Below are positions 23,301 to 38,300 of a stretch of 64,000 nt of DNA, piece by piece; position 1 is the stretch's first letter, and every line of letters begins with the position of its first letter. Source of the DNA: Syngnathus acus (Eukaryota > Chordata > Actinopteri > Syngnathiformes > Syngnathidae); NCBI RefSeq assembly GCF_901709675.1, contig NC_051088.1:16358193-16422192 (forward strand), written 5' to 3'. The notes beneath the pieces were generated by a model, which searched no databases, was not told the DNA's origin, and was given only the letters and a program-made list of their open reading frames with translations. A program made the translations under genes and the position numbers.

Positions 23301-26300
23301 CACATGTACAGTCATTTTGAAGACAGCAAAGTAGCGCCAAGACTCGTTACCTCTGCAGTCTCTAAAGTCTTCATGGGTAGGCGGGTAGTGTTTGCAGAGT
23401 CTCTCTAGGATGAGCTTGTAGTGAAGCAGGCGGTGGAGCGGCCGCAGGAGGAAGACGTTCAAGGGGAGGTAGCACACCTTCTGCTGCTCCAGTTCTCCAC
23501 ACAGAGCCTCCGCCTTGCGACTGGACCTGAGAAACACACACGGGGGAGGGGCTTAACCCATACCCACCACTCAGAGAATATTGGTTGGTCGATTTTGACT
23601 TACCGACAGGTTCGTTCCAGCTCAACCAGGCACTCAGAATGTTTCTGCAGATGAGTCGTCAGCTGCTGCAGATGGAATACAGAATTTGGAGAATTGCAGG
23701 AAAAGGTGTATTTCATACACAGGCCACGGTAGCAGTGGTTCAATTACCCTCAGACTCTGAATGTTCTTCAACAGAACATCACCGATTCGTTGATAGTCTC
23801 CCTTGATGTGTGCATTGGATCGACCCTCCCTGAAAGTAAAGTTGACATGATGACATCATTTACGGCTCACTATTCATATAATTTGGAATATCTTGAAAAT
23901 ATGTTTGAATTCAAGCCTCCTTGGAGTCTGATGTCAATACTGACCATTGTGCCAGTCTCTGCTCCACCTCCTTGAGGAACCCTTGGTGGAATTTGTGGAT
24001 TGGATCATAGTTGCCTGATATCAGGTTGCGAACAGCGACTGGAAATGCTTCTTCATCTTTCTCCGCAATACGTTGGAAAGACTAGGATGGACACAAACAA
24101 AAAAAAAAGAAAAAGAGGGTGAGGGGAATAAACAGTGAGACAGTTCAGACAAGCAAAGGAAAGGGAGGAAGGGTGGGAGGCATTTTGAAAGTTTAGTTAT
24201 GCCAGCCAAAGAAAATATTCAAGAGTTTTAAAAAGCACTCAGCACACGCCTTTCTCTCCCACATCAAAGTAGCTAACCACCCCTGGGAAGCAACAGCTGA
24301 CTGAGCAAAAAAATCAGATTACGAGTCATTTTCGTCCCAAACCAAGGTCAGCAGGACTCTAAAGTAATTTACGCTAAGTAAGTTGTGCCATGGACCTTCT
24401 TTGACACACTGCTGATCTTTATTCACTGGACCAGCTACTCTATGTTCACAGATGGTAAATGTGAAAGTCCATAAAAAAATCTCACAAACAAGGCATCAGC
24501 AGCATCCAAACATTTAGGTCTTAATGAGCAAACAATTTACAAGTTGTTGAACTTTACAAGCGGCCAGTTAACACTTAGACAGCTGGAAAAGATTAGGTGG
24601 GAAGAAAGTTTTTTCCATCTATTGGCCTCCTTACCTCAGTGACGACCTGCAGTTCCTTGAGGTAGGTCCGCTCGGTGGTCAACAGTTCCTTTGCGATGAA
24701 ATAGGCCTTGTCTGTGGGAAACTTCTGGACACAAAACAAAATGGTGGCATGAAATCATCTGACTGACTTTTATGCATTACTTTTCTCATTTATTGTATTG
24801 TATGCCCACCTTTCTTCTGGCTTCATCCTCATCCTCGTTCCGAACGTATCCGGCGTCACCGAGGAGGGGGCTGGAAAGCGGTGACAGCTGACTCGGGGGC
24901 ACCACACCGATAGGAACCTCTCTGTTCAAAATGCCGTTTGTTTTCAGCGGGGACGCCTCCGAAGTAGGACCTCCTGGGGGAGGTAAATGGAGAGGAAGAT
25001 TAGGGAGGGTCAGTAAGAGTTAAAAAGTGAGAGGTCAACACTCACAAGGAGTTTGAGTGAATGTGATGCAACACAAAGTACTTCAACTACTGTGGAAAAA
25101 CTCACTGGCAACTTGTATACATCTATCATCACAGCTACTACATCAACAGAAACACTTGAGCAACCAGGCGATGAATTTCCAGATGAGAGAAGATCCTCAC
25201 AAACCAAGATACAGTACGACATGTGTTAGTAGTGAGAACAGGGTTAGTCGCAAGCCGAGGCGTCTAAAAGAAAACACATTTCAAGTCGTTCATGCTTAGC
25301 CGTGGCGGGATTGCAGTCGGACTAGACGTCACTCTACTCTACAAAAGCTAACTACAAAACTATGATGTCATACTTGCCCGGGTGTCAAGTTCCGAGAGTC
25401 CACATGCTGGTGGAAAAGCACTGAGTCCGTAACTACTTACCGGTGTGCTCGAAAACATACACAAACACAAGCAAGTCAAAACAGTGCAGGAGCCATCGAG
25501 CAGAGCACATGCACACGATGGACCGACACAAAACAGGTTGTGGACATCTTTTCTGTTCCGGTGTTTAAAGCAGAGAATTCCCAATGATTATTTTTCTGAA
25601 TCATGCACATTTTCTTTATTATTAGATTTTTTTTTTTAATTGATGCAGGTGGAGAAAAATAGGTTACAGTGTTAGGTTACAGAGATGAAGGAAGAGTAAA
25701 GCAAGCAGATTTCAATTTTAAGGTGGAAATAAAAAAGGTGACAGAAGTGTAAAAACAGCAACAAGAATGAAACCCGGAGTATCTCCAGCACACATATTTT
25801 GTGTGCGTCAAGATTGAGGACTACATGTTTAACAGTTCTATGGGGACCTTTGCAAATCTAGTAATTACTGCAAGGTTTAGAATTTAGCAGAAAACAAATA
25901 AATATCAAACACAAGCTAAGTCATGTAATGTAATTCAAAAAACAACTATAGGAACATTTATATGGGCAAATTAAGCTCTGATTATCCCGAAAAAGTACAA
26001 AATCACAATCTATCATGTCACGATCTAGCTGACGTATGTACAGCATATTATAATGAACATTTTTTTTTTTGATGAGAGGAAATAAAAGAAGACTCAACTC
26101 CAGTATGTGCGTGATTGTACATCCGTCCTCGAACAAAAGAAAAAAAATCCCACATGAACAACTTAGAAACGTGCAGTACGGTTCAAATATTCGTTTACAC
26201 TTACAATGTGCATTACATGTAACTTCACTTGTATCCATCCGTCTATCACCCCCCTCCCCTCGCCCCACCACCACCCACTGGAGTTGAGGCAACTTTGTTT

Positions 26301-29300
26301 TGCCCCTTGTGTGCACAGTGAGGAAACATAGGACAAATGGTTCCGAAATGTTTGGAAACATACAGCAGTGTAAAAGTAATACAAGGCGTTGCCGTATATC
26401 AGGATCACTAAGCTTCTCAAACATTCTGGAACCACTTGAAAGCCTTTAACAGTGAAAGCCAAAGTGAGCAAGAACAGAACTGAATGACAGAAAAGGTGCT
26501 CGTCTGATTAACATGCATTTTGAAGCGGGGTGGTGGGGGCGGAAAAACAGAAAACATGCTTAAAAAGAGTAACGGTGTCCACATTTGTAGCACAACAAGC
26601 CAAGGTCACTCAGAGTCAGCAAGGTGTCAGATTGTAATAATATTCGGCTCTCGTTCAGAAACATCCTTTGGTGATGTAAAAACAAATAGCAGGTTGGGAC
26701 AGAGTTCACTAATGTGGCAACACCACAATGGAAACTTAAGCAGGCCGGGGAATTTGACTCCAAGGAAAGAGGACACACGCAGTGCGACGTGTGCGTGCGT
26801 GTTTGTGCGTGTGCTTGCATGCCAGGAGCCAAGCCAAGCAGACAGCATGAATGGTCACAATTTAATGGGTTCATGTTGAACTGGTGAGTGCAGACTGGAA
26901 AAGACCCGTCAGCCATCGACGTGACCGAGCCACACTTATCAAAAATACGCTACATAAATGGATATAAAGGTTATTGGAACTGCCACTAATCTATTCAAAT
27001 ACGTCAGTTCGGCATCTCTAATTTGAAAGAGAAAATACTACAAAAGTCCGGACCACAAAAAGACCGTGCAAGTATGAAAGTGCTCCAAAAGGCTAGTGAG
27101 CGCTGCTACTCCTGTAACAAGTGCAACAAGCGTCTAAGAAGGACGATTATCCTAAACAGCTGCCTTCTCGAAAATGTTCACAGGTGACAAAAGTCAGGAC
27201 GGGCACAGACGCACTAAAGACAAACACCTCCTTCATATCACTTCAACTAGGAATCTAATGTATTACACAACATGAGGAAGTTTAAACCAGGGATGTCCAA
27301 GCAGATCCTGATCAGGTGTGTTGGAGGAGGGGAAACATCCAAAACATCAGCGGCCTTTAATAACCCGAGTTGGACAACCTTGGTTTAAACAAATGACCGC
27401 ATTTCTATGCCTAGACATAAAAGGTGGCAAACACTTAATTTCGCTAAAAAAAACAACAACGGGGTTATGTAGGCTGTTAGTCCTTTAGAGTTAGAATTCT
27501 TGTATTCTTCATAAAACGGTGGTGTACAAATATAAATATACAGTGCGGGTTTATGGCACATTGTTAAACCTGCGAAATAACAACCTTGCTGGGCGATCTT
27601 GCCAGCTGTTAACATGATGCCAGGCAACGGCTTGGAAACTTAGCCTTCGTTGTAAAACTCTAATAATTAAGCCCCGATGCAAAGTCAATTTGAACATTAT
27701 CATTATCCTTTAATTATGTCCATGAATTTCATGATGTCACCCACCGTCTATTACAGTCATCAGAACTTCACACACACACAGAGCAAATGGCAGATCTGGC
27801 ATCCCATAGTGGTCACAACTTTCCATCCCCAACAACCACATTACTAAATGTTGAGTGAAACCAGTATTACCCTACAACAGAATTCTGGCTCCCGTTATTA
27901 CCAGTACTTCCAATCTTTATCGCATTGATAAAGGACATCTGTTCTAGGAATCAATTTCGTACTTCCAATCTCAATTGAAATATGGATAAGAAGTCGTTGG
28001 GTCATGAAAACATCAGCAAAAGGCTTGGTGAAAGAGTAACGCAACTGGTGTTATTTCAATTGGAAGACACACAAAATTAGTTTCGGTTGCCCTCACTCTG
28101 GAGCTCCATGCTTGTTATTGCCAAAGAATGGGCCAAAATCCCTCGTGAGCTATGCGCAATCCTGGTGACCACCAAGGTGCCACTAAATCACGTTGTTCTA
28201 TGCAATTTTTACTTATAATCTATCACCATAATCAAAAACAATTAGAGACTAAATTCAAGCAAATACTAGTTTTGCTTGCGGTCTAAACTGCGCAATAACC
28301 CTTAAAACAAGCAAAATATCATTAAAGTGAGCAAGAGAGCTGCGATTGGCCGACATCGCCCTTAGCAACTGAAAACACGGCCGCCAACATCATCCGCATT
28401 GAAGTTGTAGCAACCTTGTTCCGCCTCTCCATCATTACCATCCACCAGCTGAAGACTCCCAAAAGAGAATTTACAGCGCGGAAGCGGGGACGAGCTCACG
28501 CCGTTGGAGTTGACCGAATTCATGGAACTGACAGCGGCAGGATTGCCAAACATTAGCGGGTGGCCGTACGCGCTGCTGCCCGTTTCCGACTCGGTGTCGC
28601 TGGTGTCGCTGCCGCTGCTGGTGGAGCCGTCAATCATTTGAACCGTTTGATTTAGATTGTTACGATTGTTTTGAGCCGCCGGGCTTCCGCGCTGGCCGAA
28701 CAGGCGCTGCACTGTACTGGAACGCGGCTGACCCGGAGCCAGGAGGTTCCCGCTATGATTATTGTTAGTTATAATCATTCTTCGCTCCAGAGGGGCCGAA
28801 CAAGGGGTCTGAGCGGGCAGCTTGGCGTGATAAATGGGAGTGGACGTGAACTGGCTGAGAATGAATGGATCGGTCTCGGAGCGATTCCGCATGTTGTTGT
28901 TGCACTGCTTGGCTAAATGTGCAGGCGTGCGGTTGGAGATATTGGCAGGAGAGTAGCCGCTATAGTGGTTAGGCGGCGGGACAGCGGGCACCTCGCCAGG
29001 AGCAGCCCCGGGACGCTTACTGAAATAATGCCCGGCGTCATCCCATCGAGAGTGACCGTTTGTGAGCTCGCTTTGACCGAGCGAGTTTGTGCGATGGTGG
29101 AAGCTGCTCATCACCGGGCTCGAGCACTGGCTTTGAGTGCCCGTTCCGAAGGGGCGCCCCGGCGTGGCGCCCCTCTTCTCGCGAGCCTGAAAGATCTCGT
29201 CCAGCAGCGTACTATGGAGCGGAAGGCGGCCGTGATAAGAGCCGCCGTTAATACTTGACAAAGTGTCATCGTCGTTGAGCTCGTAGCTCCCGTTAACCTT

Positions 29301-32300
29301 GCTCGGCAGCGAACGGTCGCTGCCGTTTCTGTTGGCCGGCGTGACTTGCCGTTGGGCCTTTACATCCTGCTGTTGCATCAACCCCGGATGATTAGTGTGG
29401 TAGAAGCCGTTAACGAGCCTGAACAAGTTCCCATTTGGGCCCCCGTTAGAAGCGTTACAACCGGCGTGCTTATTGTGCTCGTCATCATCGGTTTGGCTAC
29501 AGGCCGCGCTGCTCTTTGTCACATCGCATTCACTGTCTACGTCGCTGCAGTCTATGTAAGGGATGGAAGAACTGCTGCCTTTGTTTGCCCTGCAGGATGG
29601 ACCTGGATTGAGGAGACGCTTGTCCGGCGGCAAGCCTGTGCCTTGGTGATTGTGCCTGGTATCTGCGCTGTTATCAGCGAAGCCGTTGGTGGCAGACTTG
29701 GTCCCTGGCAGTTCCTGTGCATCCTTGTCCACTTGTCTGGCCGAGTCTGGCAGATCTTCCATCGGCACGGATGTGGCAGTCTGGAAGACAGTGGAGATAT
29801 ATATTTTTTGGTGTTTGCTTTTTAATCTCCTCGAATATGAATCCGTTACCTCCTTTGGCACTTGCGATCGGAAGGAAGAGGACTGATGGGGCATGTTGCT
29901 ACTGGACAGAATCTTACTGTGCTTCCTGACAAGGGTTGACAATTGAGGTCAAATCACATGGAAATATTTGGCAAAAAGTTTACGCGAGGACAAGAGTCTC
30001 ACCTTTCAAACGGAACTTTTTTCGGCTCGGAATCCTTCACGTAATCAATGATCTGCTTCTGAGTCCGACCGCTGCGACAACAGGGCACAAAAGGATGACT
30101 ACAAAGTTGACTGAAAATCCACCCAATCGTATTTCTCTACACGTACCTGCACATACACACAATACTATGTACATTTTTCCAAGGTTGCTACCTGAATCGA
30201 AAAGAGGATCCTCTGGTGAAGAGGATGGGCTTGGGTTTGGGCTTGGGCTCCTCGAAGAGTCTAAAGAAGGCGTGATACTCCACACAGATCTTCCAGAAGA
30301 TTTTGCAGCAGTCCCTGCTGGCCATTGCAAACTCCAGCGTGTCATGGTGACCGCTTTGCTGGAAGAACAACAACAGGTGGGCATAAGGAGAGCTGGAGCG
30401 AAAAAGCAGCCTCACAACGGAAGGGGCTGGGAATAGAAATAGCTTGGAGGTCACATGAGTAAGGTCAGGAGGAACTTACAGCGGGGTCAGCCCTCAGCTT
30501 GATAAGAAAGCGTTTGCGTTTGAAGCTGAGTTTGCGAATCTTGGACCAATTGAAGGCATTTATTTTGGTGTAGCCCTGAAAAGAAAACAGTCTCACTCCA
30601 TAGAAAGATTCTTTTGTTCATCTCTCAATTTCTAAACAGCATTTTGGGGTAAAATGTAAACTTTCTGCTTGGATGGTACCTGGAACACGAGCACCCCAGT
30701 GTGGGCAACAGCCAAGCTGAGTTTGGTGCCCTCACGGTCCTTGGCCGGGTGCAGACGGACGCCATACATTTCAAGTCGCCGGGCGATTTCCAGCAACTGG
30801 TAGTCTGACTCTGCGGGGGTCTGTCCGCTGAAGACGAGAGGAACGGGTTCATCGAGCCGCTGGTTAATCTCATGCTTATCTAGCTGATGCCTTGTTTAAT
30901 AAACAGTGTGTGGTTAACATAACAGCGTGAAGTTGGATGATGTGTCAATATTTGGAAATAGCGTGTTTTAAGTTTGAGTGTTTGCATTAACCTTGAATTA
31001 GACCACAGTGATGAACGAGGTGATTGGAAAAAACAAACGCACGCTTTAAATATGTGGCGAAATCAGATGGCGCTGACAAGCTTTGTTTCCCTGCAAATCG
31101 GGAAATATCTTCCTGTTTCCTGTATACGCTGCTGAATGAGCCACTTCCTTCCTGCCTCGGCTGAGCGATGGGGGAAGGGAAAGTGGCGAGGAGCGGGCTG
31201 CTTGGGCTTTCACACTTTTAACTTTTAAATGACGTGTTTACGCAAACAGTGGAATAATGCGTGTAAGTTCACCCAGGTGCAGTTTCGGAGTATATTTGTG
31301 GATTGATTGGGAATAAACGGATGTGTGCAATGGAAGAAATGTGTGGGAGTTGGGATGGGTGGTATAGAGGGAATGTATGTCAAAGTTTCTGTGTTGCTGG
31401 TCGCTCGAAAAAATGTGCGTACGTCTTGCATAGATAGTGTAGTGTACACACATTGGGCAAAATGTAAGGCGATGAACGCAGGGGTGCACTAATTACACTC
31501 AGTCCTGCACGAGTGTGTGTTTATATGAGAAAGAGAGAAAGATAGAAATCTCCTGGAAGGTCATGATTGCGAGGTGGGTGTGTAGTGTGTGTTTATAAAT
31601 CCTGACACCCTTGTGGAACGGATGCCCAGTCAGATTAGGGCAGCTCAGAGTTTAACAAGCAGCTCAAAGTGTTACAACTTACACATGTTTGCGGTGGCAG
31701 TCGGTGATCTTGTCCCGGATGGCGTCTTGGTCTGGCAGGTATTTATTGTGGAGGAGATGCTGCCAGCTTTGGGTCTCATCGAAGTCTCCTATCTCCGCTG
31801 AATTTGGGGAACGACGGGAGACAGATGGAGATACGGAAGTTAGCTGAGCGGAGAAGGCGGGGTGGAAAACGCACAGTGCAGCAACTGGCTTCATTTTGAT
31901 GACAATATGAACAGAGGAATTGATCAAATAATTTATTATGACTTGCCACTGTTAATTAAAACTTCATGTCCATTTAGGCGAAGTGAAACGGTGCTCAAGC
32001 CGTTCCAGCAGATGGAGCTGCACCAACAAGTGATTTTCCAATCAAACGATTTTTTTCGGACTTGGCAGAGGTCTGCGCTCAGCTGGTTTCTATTCTAGTT
32101 CTACTTTTATTCATCTCCCCATGCGGTAGTGCTGTATGGACACAAAAATGACGGTTGCTCTGGCAACCAATAGACTTTCCTTCGCCTGCTGCGCCGCATC
32201 CTTCTGTCGACACCATGACTACATTCATGTGGTCAGTGAAATACAAATGGTACCATTCACTCTTAACATCCTGTCTAACCTTGTTAACATTGCTACCACA

Positions 32301-35300
32301 GTGTACTGTAGTTCACTAGATAGAATATTCTATTTTTATGGATGATTTCAGTTTTTTTTACATGTGACGCTTCTTGCTCTTACACTGGATAATGTGGGAG
32401 ACCATCAGGGCGGCGCTCGAGTCATTACAGATGAGATTACCGCAGGCCAGGTCACGCTTGATCTGCAAAGCAAACAGGTACCTGTAGGCAAGCAGGAGCA
32501 GATGGAAGAGGGAGGGAGAAAAGGAAAAATGGAAGATAGGTTACTGGGCAAGAATTCTCAAAGTCAGTGTAAATACTTTGCTGTGCTTACTATACACGCA
32601 TAAAATTTAAGAGCATGTTGAATAAAATCTTGATGTATTAATGTCTCTATTTGGTCTGCATGTCCCAGTAATCCAGCGATTCTCAACTAGTGTGCCAGGA
32701 GAGATTAGCTGTGCCACACCAAATCTCATAATTGGTCTGAAAATGATTATTTCCTACAAATACTGCATATTTGCTCATCTAGCTATGTTGTTGACATAAC
32801 GTGACATGCCGAAGAGAGAAATGTTCTTCCGATAGATAACAGACGGTACAATAAATCTCTGTAATCCACCTGCTGCTATTCATACAACAGAATAAATCTG
32901 GGCGTCCTAAGTACATCAGATTTGTGTTCCACTAAATAAACCCAGATTTCACACAACAGTCTAATAAATGCGTGAGAAAGCGGGATAGGATCTTCATTTA
33001 TGTACTATCGCTACATGTAAGGCTATGTTCAAAATCTGTACCTTGGCTCAATAAAGTTTGGGAAACATGGAAATGCTGAAATAGTGAGAAAGGTAGGGGC
33101 AAAATAAGAATTTAACTTCCTGCCTGTTGCTGAAATCAGCGGGCCTGCTCCACAACAACAGTCTGAGCGTTCGGAGAAATCTAGCGACCTAACTAGCCAA
33201 GTTTTGTGCGCCACCAGTAAATGTGGTTGACATTTAAATTAAAATGCGGAGCAGACACAATTTAGAATTTATCACTTCTCCGGTGTGTGTGTGTGTGTGT
33301 GCGTGCGTGTGTGTGTGATTGTGTAACCTACTGAGTCAGCTCCTCCATGATCTGTGTGTGGTCAGGAGGGAAGAATTTGACCACAAAACGAAGAATGGTG
33401 TTCTTTGGCCCTTGAATGAGAGGGGGGAGGGGGATATAAGTTAAGAAAAGCTGCTGTATACTTTTAGTCATCTTATCTTTTTGAGTCAAATTCTGCAGGA
33501 TAGCAAACATCAGACCTTATACTAAACATTGAAATGGAATGATGGGTTCTTTAGCTTAGCTCGATGATGTCACAAAGAAGCCTGGGACTACAATTGTAAC
33601 CTGCCCTAATATTCTTATTCTTGATAACAGTTTTGTATATTCCTGCCTTCGCATTTAAGCATTGGGCATTATCAAGAACTTGTTGTACACATGTGTAAAT
33701 AAAAAATATGTTTTTTTTACAGAGGTTCCATGCATTATAGTGTCTTAACAAACATTACACTTCCTTTAAAATGGTAATACGACACATTCGTGTAACATAC
33801 GTCGGATCTGCTTCATCGTTGGCTTCAGCAAGTCCAGCCACACCTGTGTGAAGGTCAGAGTGCAACATTGAAGTGAAAGTTACAAAGACATGTTTTCAAA
33901 TGAGTCTCAAACGTCATGCACATCTCACAGTCATCTTGCGTTGGTCCTGGTACTCCAGGCCAAAATAGTCTCCCTCCGCCAGGTTGAGATGGACACAGAT
34001 TAGGTCAAAAAGCACTTTGCCGGAGGAGCGTTGCTGGAAAAGAGATAAAATGAAGGAATTAGTTCTTATTGAACTTGTGGCCTGAGGGCATAAGGGTGGG
34101 GAGAAGAAGTGGAGATAAGGATCCATCTTTGTGTGGGCCTAATTTAATGCTTCACAGCAGAATGAGGCGGCAACCCCCCCACATAATGACGTTTTCCAAA
34201 CGACAAACTGCTGATCTTTAACCCGACTGACAAGTGTAGGCTTTAGGTTTGGGTTTGGGTGGACAGCTCCCCGAGTTTAGAAACAACCAAAAGACCACAG
34301 GAAAAATCTGCGAGTCGTTCGTCCAGTGGTCTCAGCTGTGCTCAGGCAAATGTGCGATGCCAAAACACACAGAGCTGTGGAATCAAACCCAAAATTACTG
34401 GGATTTTTTTTTTCTGTGACTGGGCGGCAAACCAGTAGGACAGAGATACTTAAAATGCATATTTTATTGATAATCAATGTCTGAGAAAATGTTATTTCAA
34501 AAATCAGAAGCTTGATGCATAATAAAACCACAAGCATGGAAAAAAAAATAGTTAGCCTCTCAAAGTCAAATAAAAATGGTTGAACAGAATTATTTATTTT
34601 GATTTGGTTGACGCACAGTTACTGAATAGCTCCTAAGATCCCATGGAAAAAAAGAAAAGGAAAAAGAAGAATCAAAGTGGCATAGGTGTGAGGCAAGTAA
34701 GTCTAAGACCATCTGGCGTACGTGTGCGTACGACCATCTGCTTGTGTGTGGGCAGCCTGCTTGGACAAACATGCACTGACAGACAGACAGACAGACAGGC
34801 GCGCCTACAATAATAGTGAGCACCACCATGCTGCTGACTCAGTCAATGAAAATTCACTCATAAAAACAATTCCCGACATCACAACCTGTGTATGTTGGGA
34901 TGACAGAAAAAGATGCCTTACTTTTAAAAAGCCTGCCATTATCTCTTACTGAAGGTCCCAAAAAAGTGTGATTGCGACATCCTGATGGAAAACAAAATAT
35001 CAACGTACTGCCTGTTTTTAAAGGAAAGGCAGTCTCAGCAGCTGAGATTTTTACAGGAACCTTCAGGAATGCTTCAGGGCGATATTATATGTCAAAATGA
35101 CTGCGGAAAGAAATATTTGGGAGAAATGGTGGGATGAAATATCAATGATACGACTTTCATCAACACATACCGTATCACCATAAACATTTGGACAACCGAA
35201 AGACCCTCACTTTAACTGTGAAGACTTTTGAGGGTCACAACAGGGAAAGCAACGATATCTCCAAGCTTAACGTTACCACGAAAAACAACATCCAGCCAGC

Positions 35301-38300
35301 GAGCGGATTCCTCTTTCAAACGGAAGCCCAAAAATAGTTCCCTGCATTGTGGAGCAGAACTTCAAATATGTGCAAGTGGGATTAATTTTTTTTTCTTTCT
35401 CGTATTTGTTTTCTTTTTGGCAGAGGTGGTGGACTTGAGTCACATGACTAAAACACACTCTCCTCTCGGGCTCTCTCCAATACACAAGCGCTGTCAGTTC
35501 TGTCATATTTTTAACTACAATTCCATACTGAAGGATGAAGCAGATAAACCAGGATTAACCGACGATTAACCAGTGGAAGTATGATTTCCCTCATTCTGAC
35601 CGAACCTGCCAAGCTGTGGTCAAGGCAAGCGGGTTTAGGTTTCACACAAGCAGAAGTGGGACCCACACCATACCACCACGGCTCATATCATTTAGGATAA
35701 TTAGAGAGCTGGAGAAGTGGGCCGGGCCTCAACTGTCCAGCCGACTGTCCATTAGCGAGCCAAATGGGAATTTGGCGACATGCCTGGAAAACATCATACA
35801 AATGTCTGGGCCTAAAATATCCAGATTTAGCACTCAAAATCTCATCCAGACTTGGATAAAACAGTCTGTCTCTTTGAAACGGACTTTCTTCCTCAATGGT
35901 CCTGTTGTGCAAGAAGATACAAAGCGGAAGGAGAAGTCAATAGATCATTTTCCATCGCAACAAGTGGCCAATAAACAACGGCTGCACGTCATTTCCATGC
36001 AGTTTTCATGAAGTGACTCATGCGGCTTTTGCAGCAGACAAATTATAGTGATCCTGCTTCTCTATTCAAGAAGGCTGCATAAAATACATGTTACAATGAG
36101 CAAAAGGATCCTTTAAAAGAGTATTCCAATTTTTTTTTTCTCCACCGTGACATACACTTCATTGTTAATTCGAGACCAGCCGGTTTCATACGCAAAGTCC
36201 CAGAAGTCATATTGTCAGAAGTCATATTTCAACCAGCTGTACAAAGTATGAGTTTTCTCCTTCAACAGGGCCAGAGATCCTTTCGAATTTGCCAGCTTCA
36301 CTTTTTCAGTGGAAATATTTTACAAGTAGCATAACACTACACTACGATCACTATCATCCTATAATGGCACTTTGCTTACATACTGTGCATATTATAATTT
36401 GATTTGTCTAGATCAATAAAATAGCTTACATTCTTGCAAACCAATAAAAACTCATCCCTTAAAACAAAATGTGAGCTCTGAAGAATTAAACTTGCTGAAA
36501 GCACCTTGGCGTTCACCCATCTCAGTGGCCTAGTGGTAGAGTGTCCGCCCTGAGACTGGAAGGTTGTGGGTTCAAACCCCGGCCGGGTCATACCAAAGAC
36601 TATAAAAATGGGACCCATTGCCTCCCTGCTTGGCACTCAGCATTAAGGGTTGGAATTGGGGGGTTAGATCACCAACTGATTCCCGAGCGCGGCACCGCTG
36701 CTGCTCACTGCTCCCCTCTCCCCCAGGGGATGGATTAAAATCACACGGGGATGGGTTAAATGCAGAGGACAAATTTCACCACACCCAGGTGTGTGTGACG
36801 ATCATTGGGACTTTAACTTTTAACTTTAACTTTTTTAACTTAACCTGCCCTCTGTTTTCATAAAACCTTTATTGGTTTATTTCCAGCCAGGAATCATTTT
36901 GCTGTTCCTCCAGTATTTCATGTCACGCTTCACCTCGCAGCCAAGTAAAATATTCTCCCCATCTGTGCTCGCACCTTTGTTTTTATGAGTACCAGCCTGG
37001 AATTGCTCCATTGAGACGATCATGAAAAGGGAACGTTTTGAATATGTCATGAAGTGTTTCAGCAGCTTTCATCTGGATTTGTTTCTTGCCTTTTAGTATT
37101 TTAGTACTTTTCAAAACGTAGTGAAAGAAGATTTGGAAGCATGGAACACCCCGTGATCTGTAGAGAGACGAACACAGATGGAAACCAGATGGCTGAGTCT
37201 GATGAGAAGAACCCTCTGAGGAAGAAGAAGAAGAAAACTAAAGAATAAAAAAAGAAAAACATCTCAAGGGCTACTCTGGTCCCCTGCTGCGAATTTTCAC
37301 TGCAGCTGCTTATCGAGCGCACGGTACAGGATGGTGTGCTTTTTGTTTTGACTTTAAACATGACCGTTACTTAGCCGCTCCACAGAAAAAAACACCGGAA
37401 AAGACTGCAAAGAAGCTTTACCACTTTGGCCACATTAGTAGCAGTCAAATGCTGTTCTTGACTGAGCTGTTATGTTCAAACGTTGTACGACACTAAACAG
37501 AGGTCGAACTGACCACACTGCATGTTTGTGCGCCACAAAAAAAAAAAAAAGCTAAATATCTTTGGTGTATAATGAAGGAGGGCAACATTTAGCCAGACAG
37601 CTGGGAGAGGGCTCCTCCTTCCTCGTCCGTCCACCAATCAGAGTCTCTCGTTCAGATTAGGTTAACCGGTTTAACCCTGTTGGCAAGATGTCAAAGTCAC
37701 TTCCTATATCACACAACCAGATGGGGGAATAAACTCACGTACTCTCCAGCATGGCGACCTACTGTACCTGCTTGGACTCACAGCAAGTCATTATGGGCAA
37801 TCAATCTGGCAACATAATGAAAATGCCTACAGGTGAACGGCTGCGACGTGTTGGTGTGCATCTGGTCTCTTGTGTGATGCCTCGCAGCACAATTGAGAAC
37901 CAATTAAGTACATGCACAACCTTGTTCAATTAGAAAAAGCAATTAGCGTGCTATGCCTGACGGCAGTGGTGTGTCGTCTGCCTCCCCCACAATAATGAGC
38001 CTCGTAAATTTCATGACTCTCAGAGGGAGACATATTCATCATGTAGCAGGACGACCATCGGGCTTGTTCTGAAAATCCAAATTGTCAAGATGCCAAATAA
38101 CCAAATGGAGTGCATTTTCTTTGTTAATTGACAAAATAATCATGAATACACTTCGAAAATGAATTATTTTTGCATTATTAAAACAGATTTATTTTCCATA
38201 AATATTCTATTTACAAAAAAACATCTCCAACTCATCTAAATCATTTGTCCATCTTTAACAAATGTCAAACATTTTTAACCAAAAAAAAAAGGAATGTGAT

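Noticed and set aside
28671-29825. Long plus-strand open frames (80 to 160 codons) opposite the large farp1 exon
   Set aside because: They are antisense shadows of the GC-rich farp1 coding exon and resemble no protein.
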